Source: an uncultured Candidatus Melainabacteria bacterium (GTDB lineage Bacteria; Cyanobacteriota; Vampirovibrionia; Gastranaerophilales; Gastranaerophilaceae). From it: a stretch of DNA of 9,851 nucleotides. The translations under genes and the position numbers were made by a program. Below are positions 1 to 6,231 of the stretch, in pieces. The notes beneath the pieces were generated by a model. The model ran no database searches. It was not told the origin of the DNA and saw only the letters and a list, made by a program, of their open reading frames with translations. Within the stretch, counting starts at the first letter, position 1; each line of letters opens with the position of its first letter. The stretch is from positions 1-9,851 of the forward strand of contig CAKURN010000037.1 of NCBI GenBank assembly GCA_934675695.1, read 5' to 3'.

Positions 1-112
1 AAGAAAACTTCTTGAAAAACAAAAACGAGGTAAAAAACGTATGAAATCGGTAGGTCGTGTAGAAATTCCACAAGAAGCATTTATGGCGGTATTGTCTTTA
101 AATGAAGAATAG
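1..112 (+). CDS. lepA: Elongation factor 4 (LepA), C-terminal end, partial
   Basis: This is the last 36 codons of a gene that begins before the window; the reading frame starts at base 2 and the TAG stop is at 110-112. The peptide opens RKLLEKQKRGKKRMKSVGRV and continues through IPQEAFMAVL. This is the basic C-terminal tail found in LepA/EF4 proteins, where RMK, the GxVE(I/V)PQEAF block and a terminal L-x-acidic end are conserved. LepA is a ribosome-bound translational GTPase that acts on stalled or mis-translocated ribosomes and affects initiation; the basic C-terminal domain contacts the ribosomal A-site region. The GTPase domains lie outside the window. The stop codon directly abuts the stop of the minus-strand Nudix gene with no base between them, and no terminator hairpin is visible there. 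Confidence 0.93.
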   Translation, partial: RKLLEKQKRGKKRMKSVGRVEIPQEAFMAVLSLNEE

Positions 113-682
113 CTATTTAATTCTTTTTAAAGCATAATAAATACCACATATACAAGCTGTTGCTACAGAATACATTTCTTTATCAAGATTAGAAATGTAT
201 TCATCAATTTTATCTACCGGTATAATCAATCTATCAACTATAATTCCGCCATCAGAAACAGGAGTTGCTATTTGTTTATCTTTTACTATTGCTGTTACAA
301 AAGTTAAAGTTTCAGAAGTTAATCCGGAAGAAGATGAAGCATTTTTTAATTCTATAAAGATTTTATCTGCAACATAACCTGTTTCTTCTTTTAATTCTTT
401 TTTTATGCAGTCTTGCAGTTCTTCATCAATATTTTCATCTGCAATAAGACCGGCCGGAGATTCTATACAAAATTTAGCCTTGTTTTCAGCATATATTGGG
501 GGTCTTTTTGTTTTTAAAAGAAGAATACTATATTTATTATCATCAGATTTTATAAGAGTGGTTATACAAACAGCACTATCAAAATGGATTTTATCGTTTG
601 TCCTTTTTACGTAAAACCAGTCGTGATTTTGTGGTGATTTTGCTTTTTTAAATTCTAAAAATTTCGTTTTATTTATTATCAT
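113..682 (-). CDS. Nudix hydrolase, ADP-ribose pyrophosphatase-like
   Basis: This 189-residue protein is predicted to hydrolyse a nucleoside diphosphate linked to another group, most likely ADP-ribose or a nucleotide sugar. Visible are a substrate-domain lead-in ending in SPAGLI (residues 76-81) and the Nudix helix KELKEETGY (95-103), with the metal-binding glutamates E96, E99 and E100 intact. Further on, SSSGLTSETLTFVTA resembles the 'SPG-x-S-x-E' segment that follows the box in ADP-ribose pyrophosphatases of the NUDT5/YSA1 type. The loop between the box glycine and the helix is three residues longer than the usual GX5EX7REUXEEXGU spacing, and K replaces the usual R. The start is ATG at 682, because GGAGA (693-689) lies six bases upstream; an in-frame TTG at 700 would be the only longer choice. 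It overlaps the end of the upstream ThiE-like gene by 14 nt, so the two are probably translationally coupled. The substrate is not determinable by eye. Confidence 0.88.
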   Translation of the reverse strand: MIINKTKFLEFKKAKSPQNHDWFYVKRTNDKIHFDSAVCITTLIKSDDNKYSILLLKTKRPPIYAENKAKFCIESPAGLIADENIDEELQDCIKKELKEETGYVADKIFIELKNASSSSGLTSETLTFVTAIVKDKQIATPVSDGGIIVDRLIIPVDKIDEYISNLDKEMYSVATACICGIYYALKRIK

Positions 683-1142
683 AATCATTCTCCAATACAA
701 AACAAATCAAATTCTCGTTTTTTTCTTCTTTGTTACTCGATACTAAAAAATCAAACTCAGAAACATCAATATTTTGATTAGATTTTAAAAAATATGCGAA
801 AAATTTTTCTTTATCAATTATTTTTTTTGCATAGGAAATATCAATCGAATCAAAAGTAATCAAAATTCCATCTGCATCGGTTAATTTCAATATATCCATT
901 CTATCTTCAATTAAAAATAAAGAAGAAAATAATGAAGTAATTTGCCTGATTTTAAAAGCCAAATCTAGTGCTATTTTTGATGAAATATTTGTTGTTTTTA
1001 AAATGACAATACTTGGAATATCTTTTATTTTATTACACAAATAATCCAAACACTCATTCACTGAACCAAAATATCTAAAATCCAAATATAGACATTGTTT
1101 TTTAGATTTTAATAAAATTTCTTTTAAATTTGTAATTTTCAT
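669..1142 (-). CDS. Short ThiE/TenI-like protein, probably not an active thiamine phosphate synthase
   Basis: This 157-residue protein has no clear Shine-Dalgarno. The middle resembles thiamine-phosphate synthase (ThiE) and TenI TIM barrels: LFLIEDRMDILKLTDADGIL (residues 75-94) lines up with the ThiE block 'liiNDrvDlAl..gADGvHlGq', and the following ISYAKKIID with the 'aR.ll' helix. Several catalytic or binding positions differ. The N of NDR is E79, the H-x-G-Q after DG is replaced by I-L-I-T, and the earlier Q-x-R-E-K strand appears only as VILKTT. The protein is also about 50 residues shorter than usual ThiE. My inference is a degenerate or re-purposed barrel, perhaps a binding or partner protein for the co-translated Nudix enzyme. 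Known precedents for the pairing are MutT/Nudix proteins fused to a ThiE-like domain in some proteobacteria. The homology call is tentative; the gene itself is solid, with good codon structure and an operon partner. Confidence 0.55.
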   Translation of the reverse strand: MKITNLKEILLKSKKQCLYLDFRYFGSVNECLDYLCNKIKDIPSIVILKTTNISSKIALDLAFKIRQITSLFSSLFLIEDRMDILKLTDADGILITFDSIDISYAKKIIDKEKFFAYFLKSNQNIDVSEFDFLVSSNKEEKNENLICFVLENDYDNK

Positions 1143-1215
1143 TTGAAAATATTATCTATTTAACTATACATTTTAGATTATAGCGAATAATGTAAAAATT
1201 TAATAGTCTATATTT
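1143..1215. promoter_or_regulatory. Divergent promoter region between the ThiE-like gene and the sigma factor
   Basis: For the plus strand, TTGAAA (1143-1148) and TATACA (1165-1170) are separated by 16 bases and would start transcription near 1177, about 39 nt before the sigma gene. For the minus strand, a perfect TATAAT (1182-1177) has no good -35 and would start about 28 nt before the ThiE-like ATG; GATAAT closer to that ATG is an alternative. Neither gene has a visible Shine-Dalgarno. The assignment rests on consensus matching in very AT-rich DNA, so false positives are easy. Confidence 0.4.
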
Positions 1216-1794
1216 ATGCAAAATTCAAAATTAGAATTAGTAAAACAAGCTTCTACAGGTGATAGAGGGGCTATTGAAAAATTAATTAAAATTGAACAGA
1301 AAAATATCTACTCAATGCTTTTTTATCTAAAAAAAGACGACAATGAAATTTCAGATATCATGCAAGACATCTTAATAAAATTGAGCTCAAAAATCACAAA
1401 GCTGAAAAATCCGCTATCGTTCAAAGTTTGGCTAAATCATATTATTGTAAATTCTTATTATGATTATTTAAGAAAAAGCAAAAAAGCAACAAAAATAGTA
1501 AGTTTAAATATATCAGATGAAAACGAAAAAGAGATTTTAGAAATTCCGGATAACACCCTAAATCCCCAAATTTCTATACTAAGTGAAGAAATGGATTCTA
1601 TAATCAAAAACTCAATACAAAATCTACCTCAACACTACAAAATTCCGCTCACATTAAGAGAAATCCAAGGACTAAGTTATGATGAAATATCAAATATCAC
1701 AAAAACAAGCCTTGGTACTGTAAAATCTAGAATATCAAGAGCAAGAACACTAATTCAGACAGAAATAAACAAATATGCAAAAAATGAACAATGA
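1216..1794 (+). CDS. ECF-type RNA polymerase sigma factor
   Basis: This 192-residue protein has the two-domain layout of sigma-70 family ECF factors, which direct RNA polymerase to a dedicated promoter set. Region 2 spans about residues 8-90 and includes SDIMQDILIKL (46-56), matching the D-x-x-Q-(D/E) core-binding motif. NSYYDYLRKSKK (79-90) follows at the end of region 2.4. Region 4 spans about 130-182: a lead-in IQNLPQHYKIPLTLREIQGL, then the helix-turn-helix LSYDEISNITKTSLGTVKSR, the typical '-SYxEIAxxxxxxxGTVKSRxxRAR-' recognition helix. The start ATG has no Shine-Dalgarno. The gene overlaps a tiny downstream ORF, the usual position of an anti-sigma gene. The controlled promoters are unknown; self-activation is common in the family. 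No SnoaL or other C-terminal extension is present. Confidence 0.95.
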   Translation: MQNSKLELVKQASTGDRGAIEKLIKIEQKNIYSMLFYLKKDDNEISDIMQDILIKLSSKITKLKNPLSFKVWLNHIIVNSYYDYLRKSKKATKIVSLNISDENEKEILEIPDNTLNPQISILSEEMDSIIKNSIQNLPQHYKIPLTLREIQGLSYDEISNITKTSLGTVKSRISRARTLIQTEINKYAKNEQ

Positions 1795-1987
1795 CAATCT
1801 ATTAGAACTTATTACAGAAAAATATGACAATGAAATTTCGATATACAAGCTAATCACTCTTGAAAATGCTATTCTCGAAAACAAAATGCTATATTCTTAC
1901 GCATCAAAAACGATTGAAGATTATTTTCTTATTTCATCTTCAATAAAAAGAACTGTTAAAAGGCTGATTTTACCTAATTATTTATAG
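1784..1987 (+). CDS. Small hypothetical protein, candidate minimal anti-sigma factor
   Basis: This 67-residue product starts at ATG 1784, inside the sigma gene's last codons (11-nt overlap); an in-frame ATG at 1775 would add three residues. The overlap implies coupled translation. The sequence is predicted helical and mildly basic at its C-terminus (IKRTVKRLILP). The pattern ELITEKYDNEIS, then LENAILENKMLYSYASKTIE, is reminiscent of the first helices of anti-sigma domains ('..LsayiDgELs...' and '..ie.hl..c..c...'). However, the Zn-binding H-x3-C-x2-C is absent, and there is no membrane segment or periplasmic sensor domain. The family was not recognised from sequence; the anti-sigma idea comes from position and the weak pattern. 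Its end overlaps the convergent KRWYD gene by 14 nt. Confidence 0.6.
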   Translation: MNNDNLLELITEKYDNEISIYKLITLENAILENKMLYSYASKTIEDYFLISSSIKRTVKRLILPNYL

Positions 1988-2297
1988 ATATACCTTTTGA
2001 TTTTAATTCTTCAATGAATTTAACAGCAGCAGCTCTTTGAACATCTTGAGGAATGATTCTTAGTAGCTCTATAGTTTTTGAAATCACAGGGTCATTGTCA
2101 TACCAGCGTTTTCCGCCGTTAAGTTGTTTTGTTTGGGCATAGAATTTGTCTAGAGCTTCTCTTGATACTTTATTTTCAATTTGTTGAAGAAAAAGTTCTG
2201 CTTGTTGTCTCAATTCGTCTTGATAGTCTTTTAAAATATTAATCAATTTCAAAAGTTCAGAATCATAGTCATACCATCTTTTATACTTTTGTTCCAT
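1974..2297 (-). CDS. Small two-repeat 'KRWYD' protein of unknown function
   Basis: This 107-residue soluble protein is built from two copies of one motif. Repeat 1 covers residues 6-43, beginning KRWYDYD and ending LFLQQIENK. Repeat 2 covers 63-101, beginning KRWYDNDP and ending KFIEELKSK. Aligned with one gap, they share about 15 of 38 positions, including KRWYD-x-D, an I-x-x-L helix and the Q-D...R...A...F core. A linker lies between them. No signal peptide or membrane segment is visible. The start is ATG 2297, because GGAG (2307-2304) sits six bases upstream; a longer in-frame reading from 2348 would lie inside murA without support. It overlaps the murA 3' end by 17 nt, so the two are likely co-transcribed and translationally coupled. 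'RWYDxDP' sequences occur in uncharacterised bacterial proteins as far as I recall; no function is assigned here. Confidence 0.85.
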   Translation of the reverse strand: MEQKYKRWYDYDSELLKLINILKDYQDELRQQAELFLQQIENKVSREALDKFYAQTKQLNGGKRWYDNDPVISKTIELLRIIPQDVQRAAAVKFIEELKSKGISINN

Positions 2298-3597
2298 AGT
2301 TTTCTCCAACAAGCTCACTAGGGTTTGATGTATCAATTCTCTTTGCATCGATATTTAAGCTAGAAAGTTTTTGAACGAAGTTTTCATAGCCTCTATCAAT
2401 ATGTTCAAGTGCAGAAATCTCAGTTTCACCAATTGCATTTACTGCAGCAACTACCATTGCAGCACCTGCACGCAAATCAGTTGCTTTTACTTGAGTACCA
2501 ACGAGATTTTCAGTCCCTTTTATAATAGCGTGCTTTTTGTTTACTATTATATTTGCACCCATTTTCCACAATTCTTGAACATGCATAAATCTATTTTCAT
2601 AAAGACTCTCCGTTACAACTGAAATGCCATCAGCACAGCATAATAGTGCCATTGCAAGAGCCTGTAAATCAGTCGGAAACCCTGGGTATGGCTGAGTAAT
2701 GAAATTTACCGGTTTTAATCTTTCGTTGTTTGAAACTTCAATTGTATTTGGATCAAGCAATTTTATTTTAGCACCCATTTCAAGCAATTTGCCCGTAAAC
2801 AATGTCAAATGATTTGGAAAAATATTTTTTATTATTCCATTTCCTCTAGAAGAAGCAATTATACTCATATAAGTGCCGGCTTCTATTCTATCAGGAATAG
2901 TAGTATGCTCACAACCACGCAAATCAGATTGTTTAACACCTTTTATTATAATTTCACTGGTGCCGGCACCTGAAATATCAGCACCCATTGATTTCAAGAA
3001 GTTTGCTAAATCAACAATCTCAGGTTCTTGTGCGGCATTTTGAATGATTGATACACCATCAGCCAAAACTGAAGCCATCATGACGTTTTCTGTCGCTCCT
3101 ACAGAAGGAATATCAAAACAAACTATTCCGCCTTTTAAATGTTGAGTTTTAGCAACAACATAGCCGTCTTCAATTTTGCATTCGCAACCCAAAGTTTCAA
3201 GTCCTTTTATGTGGTAGTTTACACGTCTTTCACCAATTTTACACCCACCGGGGAGAGCTACTTTTGCGATATTGAGCCTACCGACTAAAGCACCTAAAAC
3301 GCAGAAACTTGCACGCATTTTTGAAACATAAACTTTGCTTGTTTCGTAATTTGTAAGGTTTCTTGAATCAATTTCGATTTTTTTATTTATTTTATCATAA
3401 GAAATTTTAGCACCCAATTCTGCCAAAACTTCGTTCATTATTTCAACATCAGACAAATCTGGAACGTTATATATTGTACATACATCACTACAAAGAAGGC
3501 TCGCTGCCATTAATTTTAATACTGAATTTTTAGCACCACTAATGGATACTTCGCCTTTTGCAGGAGTTTGACCTCTTATAATTAATTTTTCACTCAA
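2281..3597 (-). CDS. murA: UDP-N-acetylglucosamine 1-carboxyvinyltransferase (MurA)
   Basis: This 438-residue cytoplasmic enzyme is full length for MurA. It transfers enolpyruvate from PEP to UDP-GlcNAc, the first committed step of peptidoglycan synthesis. The N-terminal GAKNS (21-25) supplies the K-N pair that binds substrate. The catalytic cysteine is C119 in LPGGCKIGER, so the protein is of the fosfomycin-sensitive Cys type rather than the Asp type. FPTDLQAL (general-base Asp) and ATDLRAGAA (PEP-binding Arg) are present toward the C-terminus. One oddity is the loop after the Cys: it reads GERRVNYH where most homologues have G-x-RP-(V/I)-D-x-H. The start is a TTG at 3597, supported by AAGGA (3612-3608) ten bases upstream and an in-frame stop just before it. 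It follows yidC by about 90 nt on the same strand and overlaps the KRWYD gene downstream. Confidence 0.97.
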   Translation of the reverse strand: MSEKLIIRGQTPAKGEVSISGAKNSVLKLMAASLLCSDVCTIYNVPDLSDVEIMNEVLAELGAKISYDKINKKIEIDSRNLTNYETSKVYVSKMRASFCVLGALVGRLNIAKVALPGGCKIGERRVNYHIKGLETLGCECKIEDGYVVAKTQHLKGGIVCFDIPSVGATENVMMASVLADGVSIIQNAAQEPEIVDLANFLKSMGADISGAGTSEIIIKGVKQSDLRGCEHTTIPDRIEAGTYMSIIASSRGNGIIKNIFPNHLTLFTGKLLEMGAKIKLLDPNTIEVSNNERLKPVNFITQPYPGFPTDLQALAMALLCCADGISVVTESLYENRFMHVQELWKMGANIIVNKKHAIIKGTENLVGTQVKATDLRAGAAMVVAAVNAIGETEISALEHIDRGYENFVQKLSSLNIDAKRIDTSNPSELVGENYGTKV

Positions 3598-3659
3598 AGC
3601 TCACAATTCCTTTTATGATGATTTTAGTACAATTCCGTTTTATTTAAAAGTATGTAAGT

Positions 3660-3690
3660 AAAAAATAAAATTTTCGTAGGATAAATTTTA
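3660..3690 (-). terminator. Weak AT-only hairpin with T-run after yidC
   Basis: On the minus strand, TAAAATTT (3690-3683, including the yidC stop) can pair with AAATTTTA (3673-3666) across a nine-base loop, followed by six T residues (3665-3660). The shape is that of an intrinsic terminator, but the stem has no G-C pair, so it would at most attenuate read-through from yidC into murA. The remaining bases up to murA hold the murA Shine-Dalgarno and a repeated ACAATTCC, with no convincing promoter. Confidence 0.3.
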
Positions 3691-4806
3691 TTTTTTGTCT
3701 TCTTTTTTGTCGTTTGTATCAACAACTTTAGCATCAATTACTTTCGCATCGATAACATTGTTGTCTTTTTGTTCTTGTTTGTCTTTTTTATTTTCTTCAT
3801 TTTCTAATTGTTTGTTTATGATTACTGTTTGAGCGATTTGGAAAACATTGCTTGTTACCAAATACAACAAAGCACCTGCAGGGATTGGAATAAAGACAAA
3901 AGTCAAAATAATCATGACAGGCATTATTGTACCCATAGATTTTTGAATAGCAGCTTGTTGAGGGTCTTGGTTTTTGTTTTGAGTTGTTGCCATCATTACT
4001 TTTTGAGACAACCAAATAGTAAGCCCAAACAAAGCAATCAAAATAATTACATCAAAATGCAATGCTTCTTGGCTAGCTTCTGTTTCAACAGTTGATGCAA
4101 GAACAGAATTTTTACGTTCAAATGTAATATTTTCTGTTTCTTTTGTCATAATGTTCATGACTTGGACGTCAGCTTTTTTAATCCTATCTAACTGCGAAAA
4201 GTTCAAATCTAATTCGTCTAAAGAAATCTTCAAATCGATTGGTTTGTCTTTTTCAACAGCACCTTGAACTTCAACAGCTTTTTGTGGTTTTTTAATTTTT
4301 ACATTATCAAGGATTTCATTATCTAAATAAACTTTTGCAGTTTTTCCTGTTTGGAATTGAGGATTTTTTGAAACAGAAAACTTGCCATCAAGCGAAATTC
4401 CGGCATTTGATTTTATTGTAGAATCGAGCCTATTTATAAACAAAAAATGTGTATTTCCAGCCAAATTTATAAATTGAGGACTCATCAAAGCACTATACAA
4501 CATAATAAATACTGGAATTTGAATTAACATCGGCAAACAACCTGCTGTAGGGTTAAAATTGTGTTCTTTATAAAACTCCATCATCTTTTGTTGCATAAGT
4601 TGAGGGTTGCTTTTGTATTTTTCTTGTATCATTTTCATTTTTGGAGTAAGGTTTTGCATATTTTTCATAGAACGTTGTTGTGAAACGTTAACAGGCCACA
4701 ACAAGCAACGAATCACGATTGTGAAAAATATAATTGCGACACCATAAGAACCAAACAGCTTCGCAAGTTTGTTTAAAATTTCGATTGTTAATGTTACAAA
4801 ATCCAT
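3688..4806 (-). CDS. yidC: Membrane protein insertase YidC/Oxa1/Alb3, cyanobacterial-type architecture
   Basis: This 372-residue inner-membrane insertase helps fold and insert membrane proteins, alone or with SecYEG. A first membrane segment at about 18-40 holds the hydrophilic-groove arginine R33 (FFTIVIRCLLWP). It is followed by the charged cytoplasmic coiled-coil hairpin (about 45-85: QQRSMKNM...KMMEFYKEH). The second segment is FNPTAGCLPMLIQIPVFIML (84-103). Then comes an extra domain of about 115 residues (roughly 129-248), polar and probably beta-rich. The remaining segments are at about 251-272 and 292-332, the last containing FIPIPAGALLYLVTSNVFQI. The tail is highly charged with a VIDAKVIDAKVVD repeat and many Lys, fitting ribosome contact. 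It lacks the large N-terminal periplasmic domain of proteobacteria and the lipobox of Firmicutes SpoIIIJ. The start ATG has GAGGAG (4818-4813) six bases upstream. Confidence 0.96.
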   Translation of the reverse strand: MDFVTLTIEILNKLAKLFGSYGVAIIFFTIVIRCLLWPVNVSQQRSMKNMQNLTPKMKMIQEKYKSNPQLMQQKMMEFYKEHNFNPTAGCLPMLIQIPVFIMLYSALMSPQFINLAGNTHFLFINRLDSTIKSNAGISLDGKFSVSKNPQFQTGKTAKVYLDNEILDNVKIKKPQKAVEVQGAVEKDKPIDLKISLDELDLNFSQLDRIKKADVQVMNIMTKETENITFERKNSVLASTVETEASQEALHFDVIILIALFGLTIWLSQKVMMATTQNKNQDPQQAAIQKSMGTIMPVMIILTFVFIPIPAGALLYLVTSNVFQIAQTVIINKQLENEENKKDKQEQKDNNVIDAKVIDAKVVDTNDKKEDKK

Positions 4807-4880
4807 TATTTACTCCTCTAAAATAAGTCTAGGTTAATTTATGTTATTAATTTTACAATAAACATGATAAAATAAAAAAT
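4807..4880. promoter_or_regulatory. Divergent yidC/mnmE intergenic region with extended -10 for mnmE
   Basis: For mnmE, TG-a-TAAAAT (4865-4873) is an extended -10 box that ends seven bases before the mnmE ATG, with no Shine-Dalgarno between them, so the transcript would be leaderless or nearly so. For yidC, a GAGGAG ribosome binding site is clear but its promoter is not; TAAATT-like boxes on the minus strand lack a good -35. The region is very AT-rich, so promoter calls are tentative. Confidence 0.4.
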
Positions 4881-6227
4881 ATGGAAAACAATTTTGATAC
4901 AATAGTTGCAATAATTACCCCAATTGCCCATGGTGCCGTTGGTATAATAAGGATTTCGGGCGATAAAAGTTTTAAAATTGCTTCACAAATCTTTTCAAAA
5001 CAAATAAAACCAAAGATGATTAATTATGGTCATATAAAAAATGACAATAATGAAATAATAGACGAAGTAATTCTGCTCCCTTTTGTTGCACCACATAGCT
5101 ATACAGGAGAAAATGTAATAGAAATCCAGTGTCATGGTTCATATATTATATTAAATGAAATATTAGAATTGATTATTTCAAAAGGTGCTCGCTTAGCTCA
5201 AAAAGGTGAATACACTAAGCGTGCTTTTTTGAATCATAGAATTGATTTATCCCAAGCAGAAGCAGTTCTTGATGTAATACAATCAAAAAGCCTTATTGCT
5301 GCAAAAAGTTCTCTTAATAATTTGGGCGGTTATTTAAAAGAAAAAATCGAACACATAAAAGAAGATTTAGTAAAATTATATTCAAAAGTAATAGCTTCTA
5401 TTGATTTTCCGGAAGATGTTGCAGAAGTTGATAACAATTCCATCGTATCGATATGTAACGATAAAATTCTTGAGATAGACAACATATTAAAAAACACAAA
5501 AAGCCACGATTTTGTGCGTGATGGTATCAATGTTGCAATCATCGGAAAACCAAATGTAGGCAAAAGCTCTCTATTTAACGCACTTTTGAACTACAATAGA
5601 GCAATTGTAACAGATATCGCAGGAACAACAAGAGATACCATAAAAGAAGCTTTGCAGTTAGACGGGTATTTAGTTAATTTTGTTGACACTGCAGGAATTA
5701 GAAAAAAAGAAGAAGCAGACAAAGTAGAACAAATAGGAATAGAAAATTCAATTTCTTCAATTGAAGAAGCAAATATTGTTTTATTTTTGTTTGAAAAAGA
5801 TTTTTCAGAAATTGATGAAAAATTAATCAAAAAAGCAAAAGACAAAAAAATTATAAAAGTAAAAACAAAATTTGACTTAAATTCTAACGTTTCGATAGGT
5901 AATGATAATATCAACAAAGATTATATTAACATTTCATCACTAAAATCAATAGGAATAGATGAACTAAAAAAAGAAATATCGTCTTCTATAATGTCGCTTG
6001 TTCCAACAGATACCCAATACATGACAAACAAACGCCAAGAAACCTGTCTTCTTCAGGCAAAAAATTTGCTATTAAATATCATAAATACGATAGACAGTTT
6101 CTCTCTTGCTGATTTATATGCAATGGACTTAAAATCAGCAATTATTGCCCTAGATGAAATAACCGGAGAAGTTTTAACAGATACAATACTGGATGATATT
6201 TTCTCAAATTTCTGTATAGGAAAATAA
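4881..6227 (+). CDS. mnmE: tRNA uridine-5-carboxymethylaminomethyl modification GTPase (MnmE/TrmE)
   Basis: This 448-residue, full-length enzyme works with MnmG (GidA) to place the (carboxymethyl)aminomethyl group on C5 of wobble U34 in certain tRNAs. The N-terminal tetrahydrofolate-binding domain begins DTIVAIITPIAHGAVGIIRI and includes SYTGENVIEIQCHG (73-86). A helical domain surrounds the inserted G domain. That domain has G1 GKPNVGKS (222-229), G2 around TDIAGTTRD (244-252), G3 DTAG (269-272), a G4 reading TKFD (329-332) in place of NKxD, and G5 SSL (352-354). The C-terminus ends FCIGK with the conserved, functionally required Cys (445). There is no Shine-Dalgarno, and an extended -10 box lies just before the ATG. 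The gene is transcribed away from yidC and converges with the FAD oxidoreductase gene, with four bases between stop codons. Confidence 0.97.
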   Translation: MENNFDTIVAIITPIAHGAVGIIRISGDKSFKIASQIFSKQIKPKMINYGHIKNDNNEIIDEVILLPFVAPHSYTGENVIEIQCHGSYIILNEILELIISKGARLAQKGEYTKRAFLNHRIDLSQAEAVLDVIQSKSLIAAKSSLNNLGGYLKEKIEHIKEDLVKLYSKVIASIDFPEDVAEVDNNSIVSICNDKILEIDNILKNTKSHDFVRDGINVAIIGKPNVGKSSLFNALLNYNRAIVTDIAGTTRDTIKEALQLDGYLVNFVDTAGIRKKEEADKVEQIGIENSISSIEEANIVLFLFEKDFSEIDEKLIKKAKDKKIIKVKTKFDLNSNVSIGNDNINKDYINISSLKSIGIDELKKEISSSIMSLVPTDTQYMTNKRQETCLLQAKNLLLNIINTIDSFSLADLYAMDLKSAIIALDEITGEVLTDTILDDIFSNFCIGK

Positions 6228-6231
6228 TTTT

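Noticed and set aside
683..700. TTG at 700 as start of the Nudix gene
   Set aside because: The in-frame ATG at 682 has GGAGA six bases upstream, and the longer form would again translate the Shine-Dalgarno.
2298..2348. Longer N-terminus of the KRWYD protein
   Set aside because: The extra 17 residues come from the murA coding region in another frame, while ATG 2297 has a well-placed GGAG.
3603..3636. Repeated ACAATTCC, 26 bases apart, before murA
   Set aside because: One copy contains the murA Shine-Dalgarno complement; an 8-mer repeat in AT-rich DNA is weak evidence of an operator.
4236..4244. CGATTGGTT inside yidC as a further copy of the shared regulatory element
   Set aside because: Only the nine-base core matches and it lies in coding sequence; the remaining eight bases of the element do not match.
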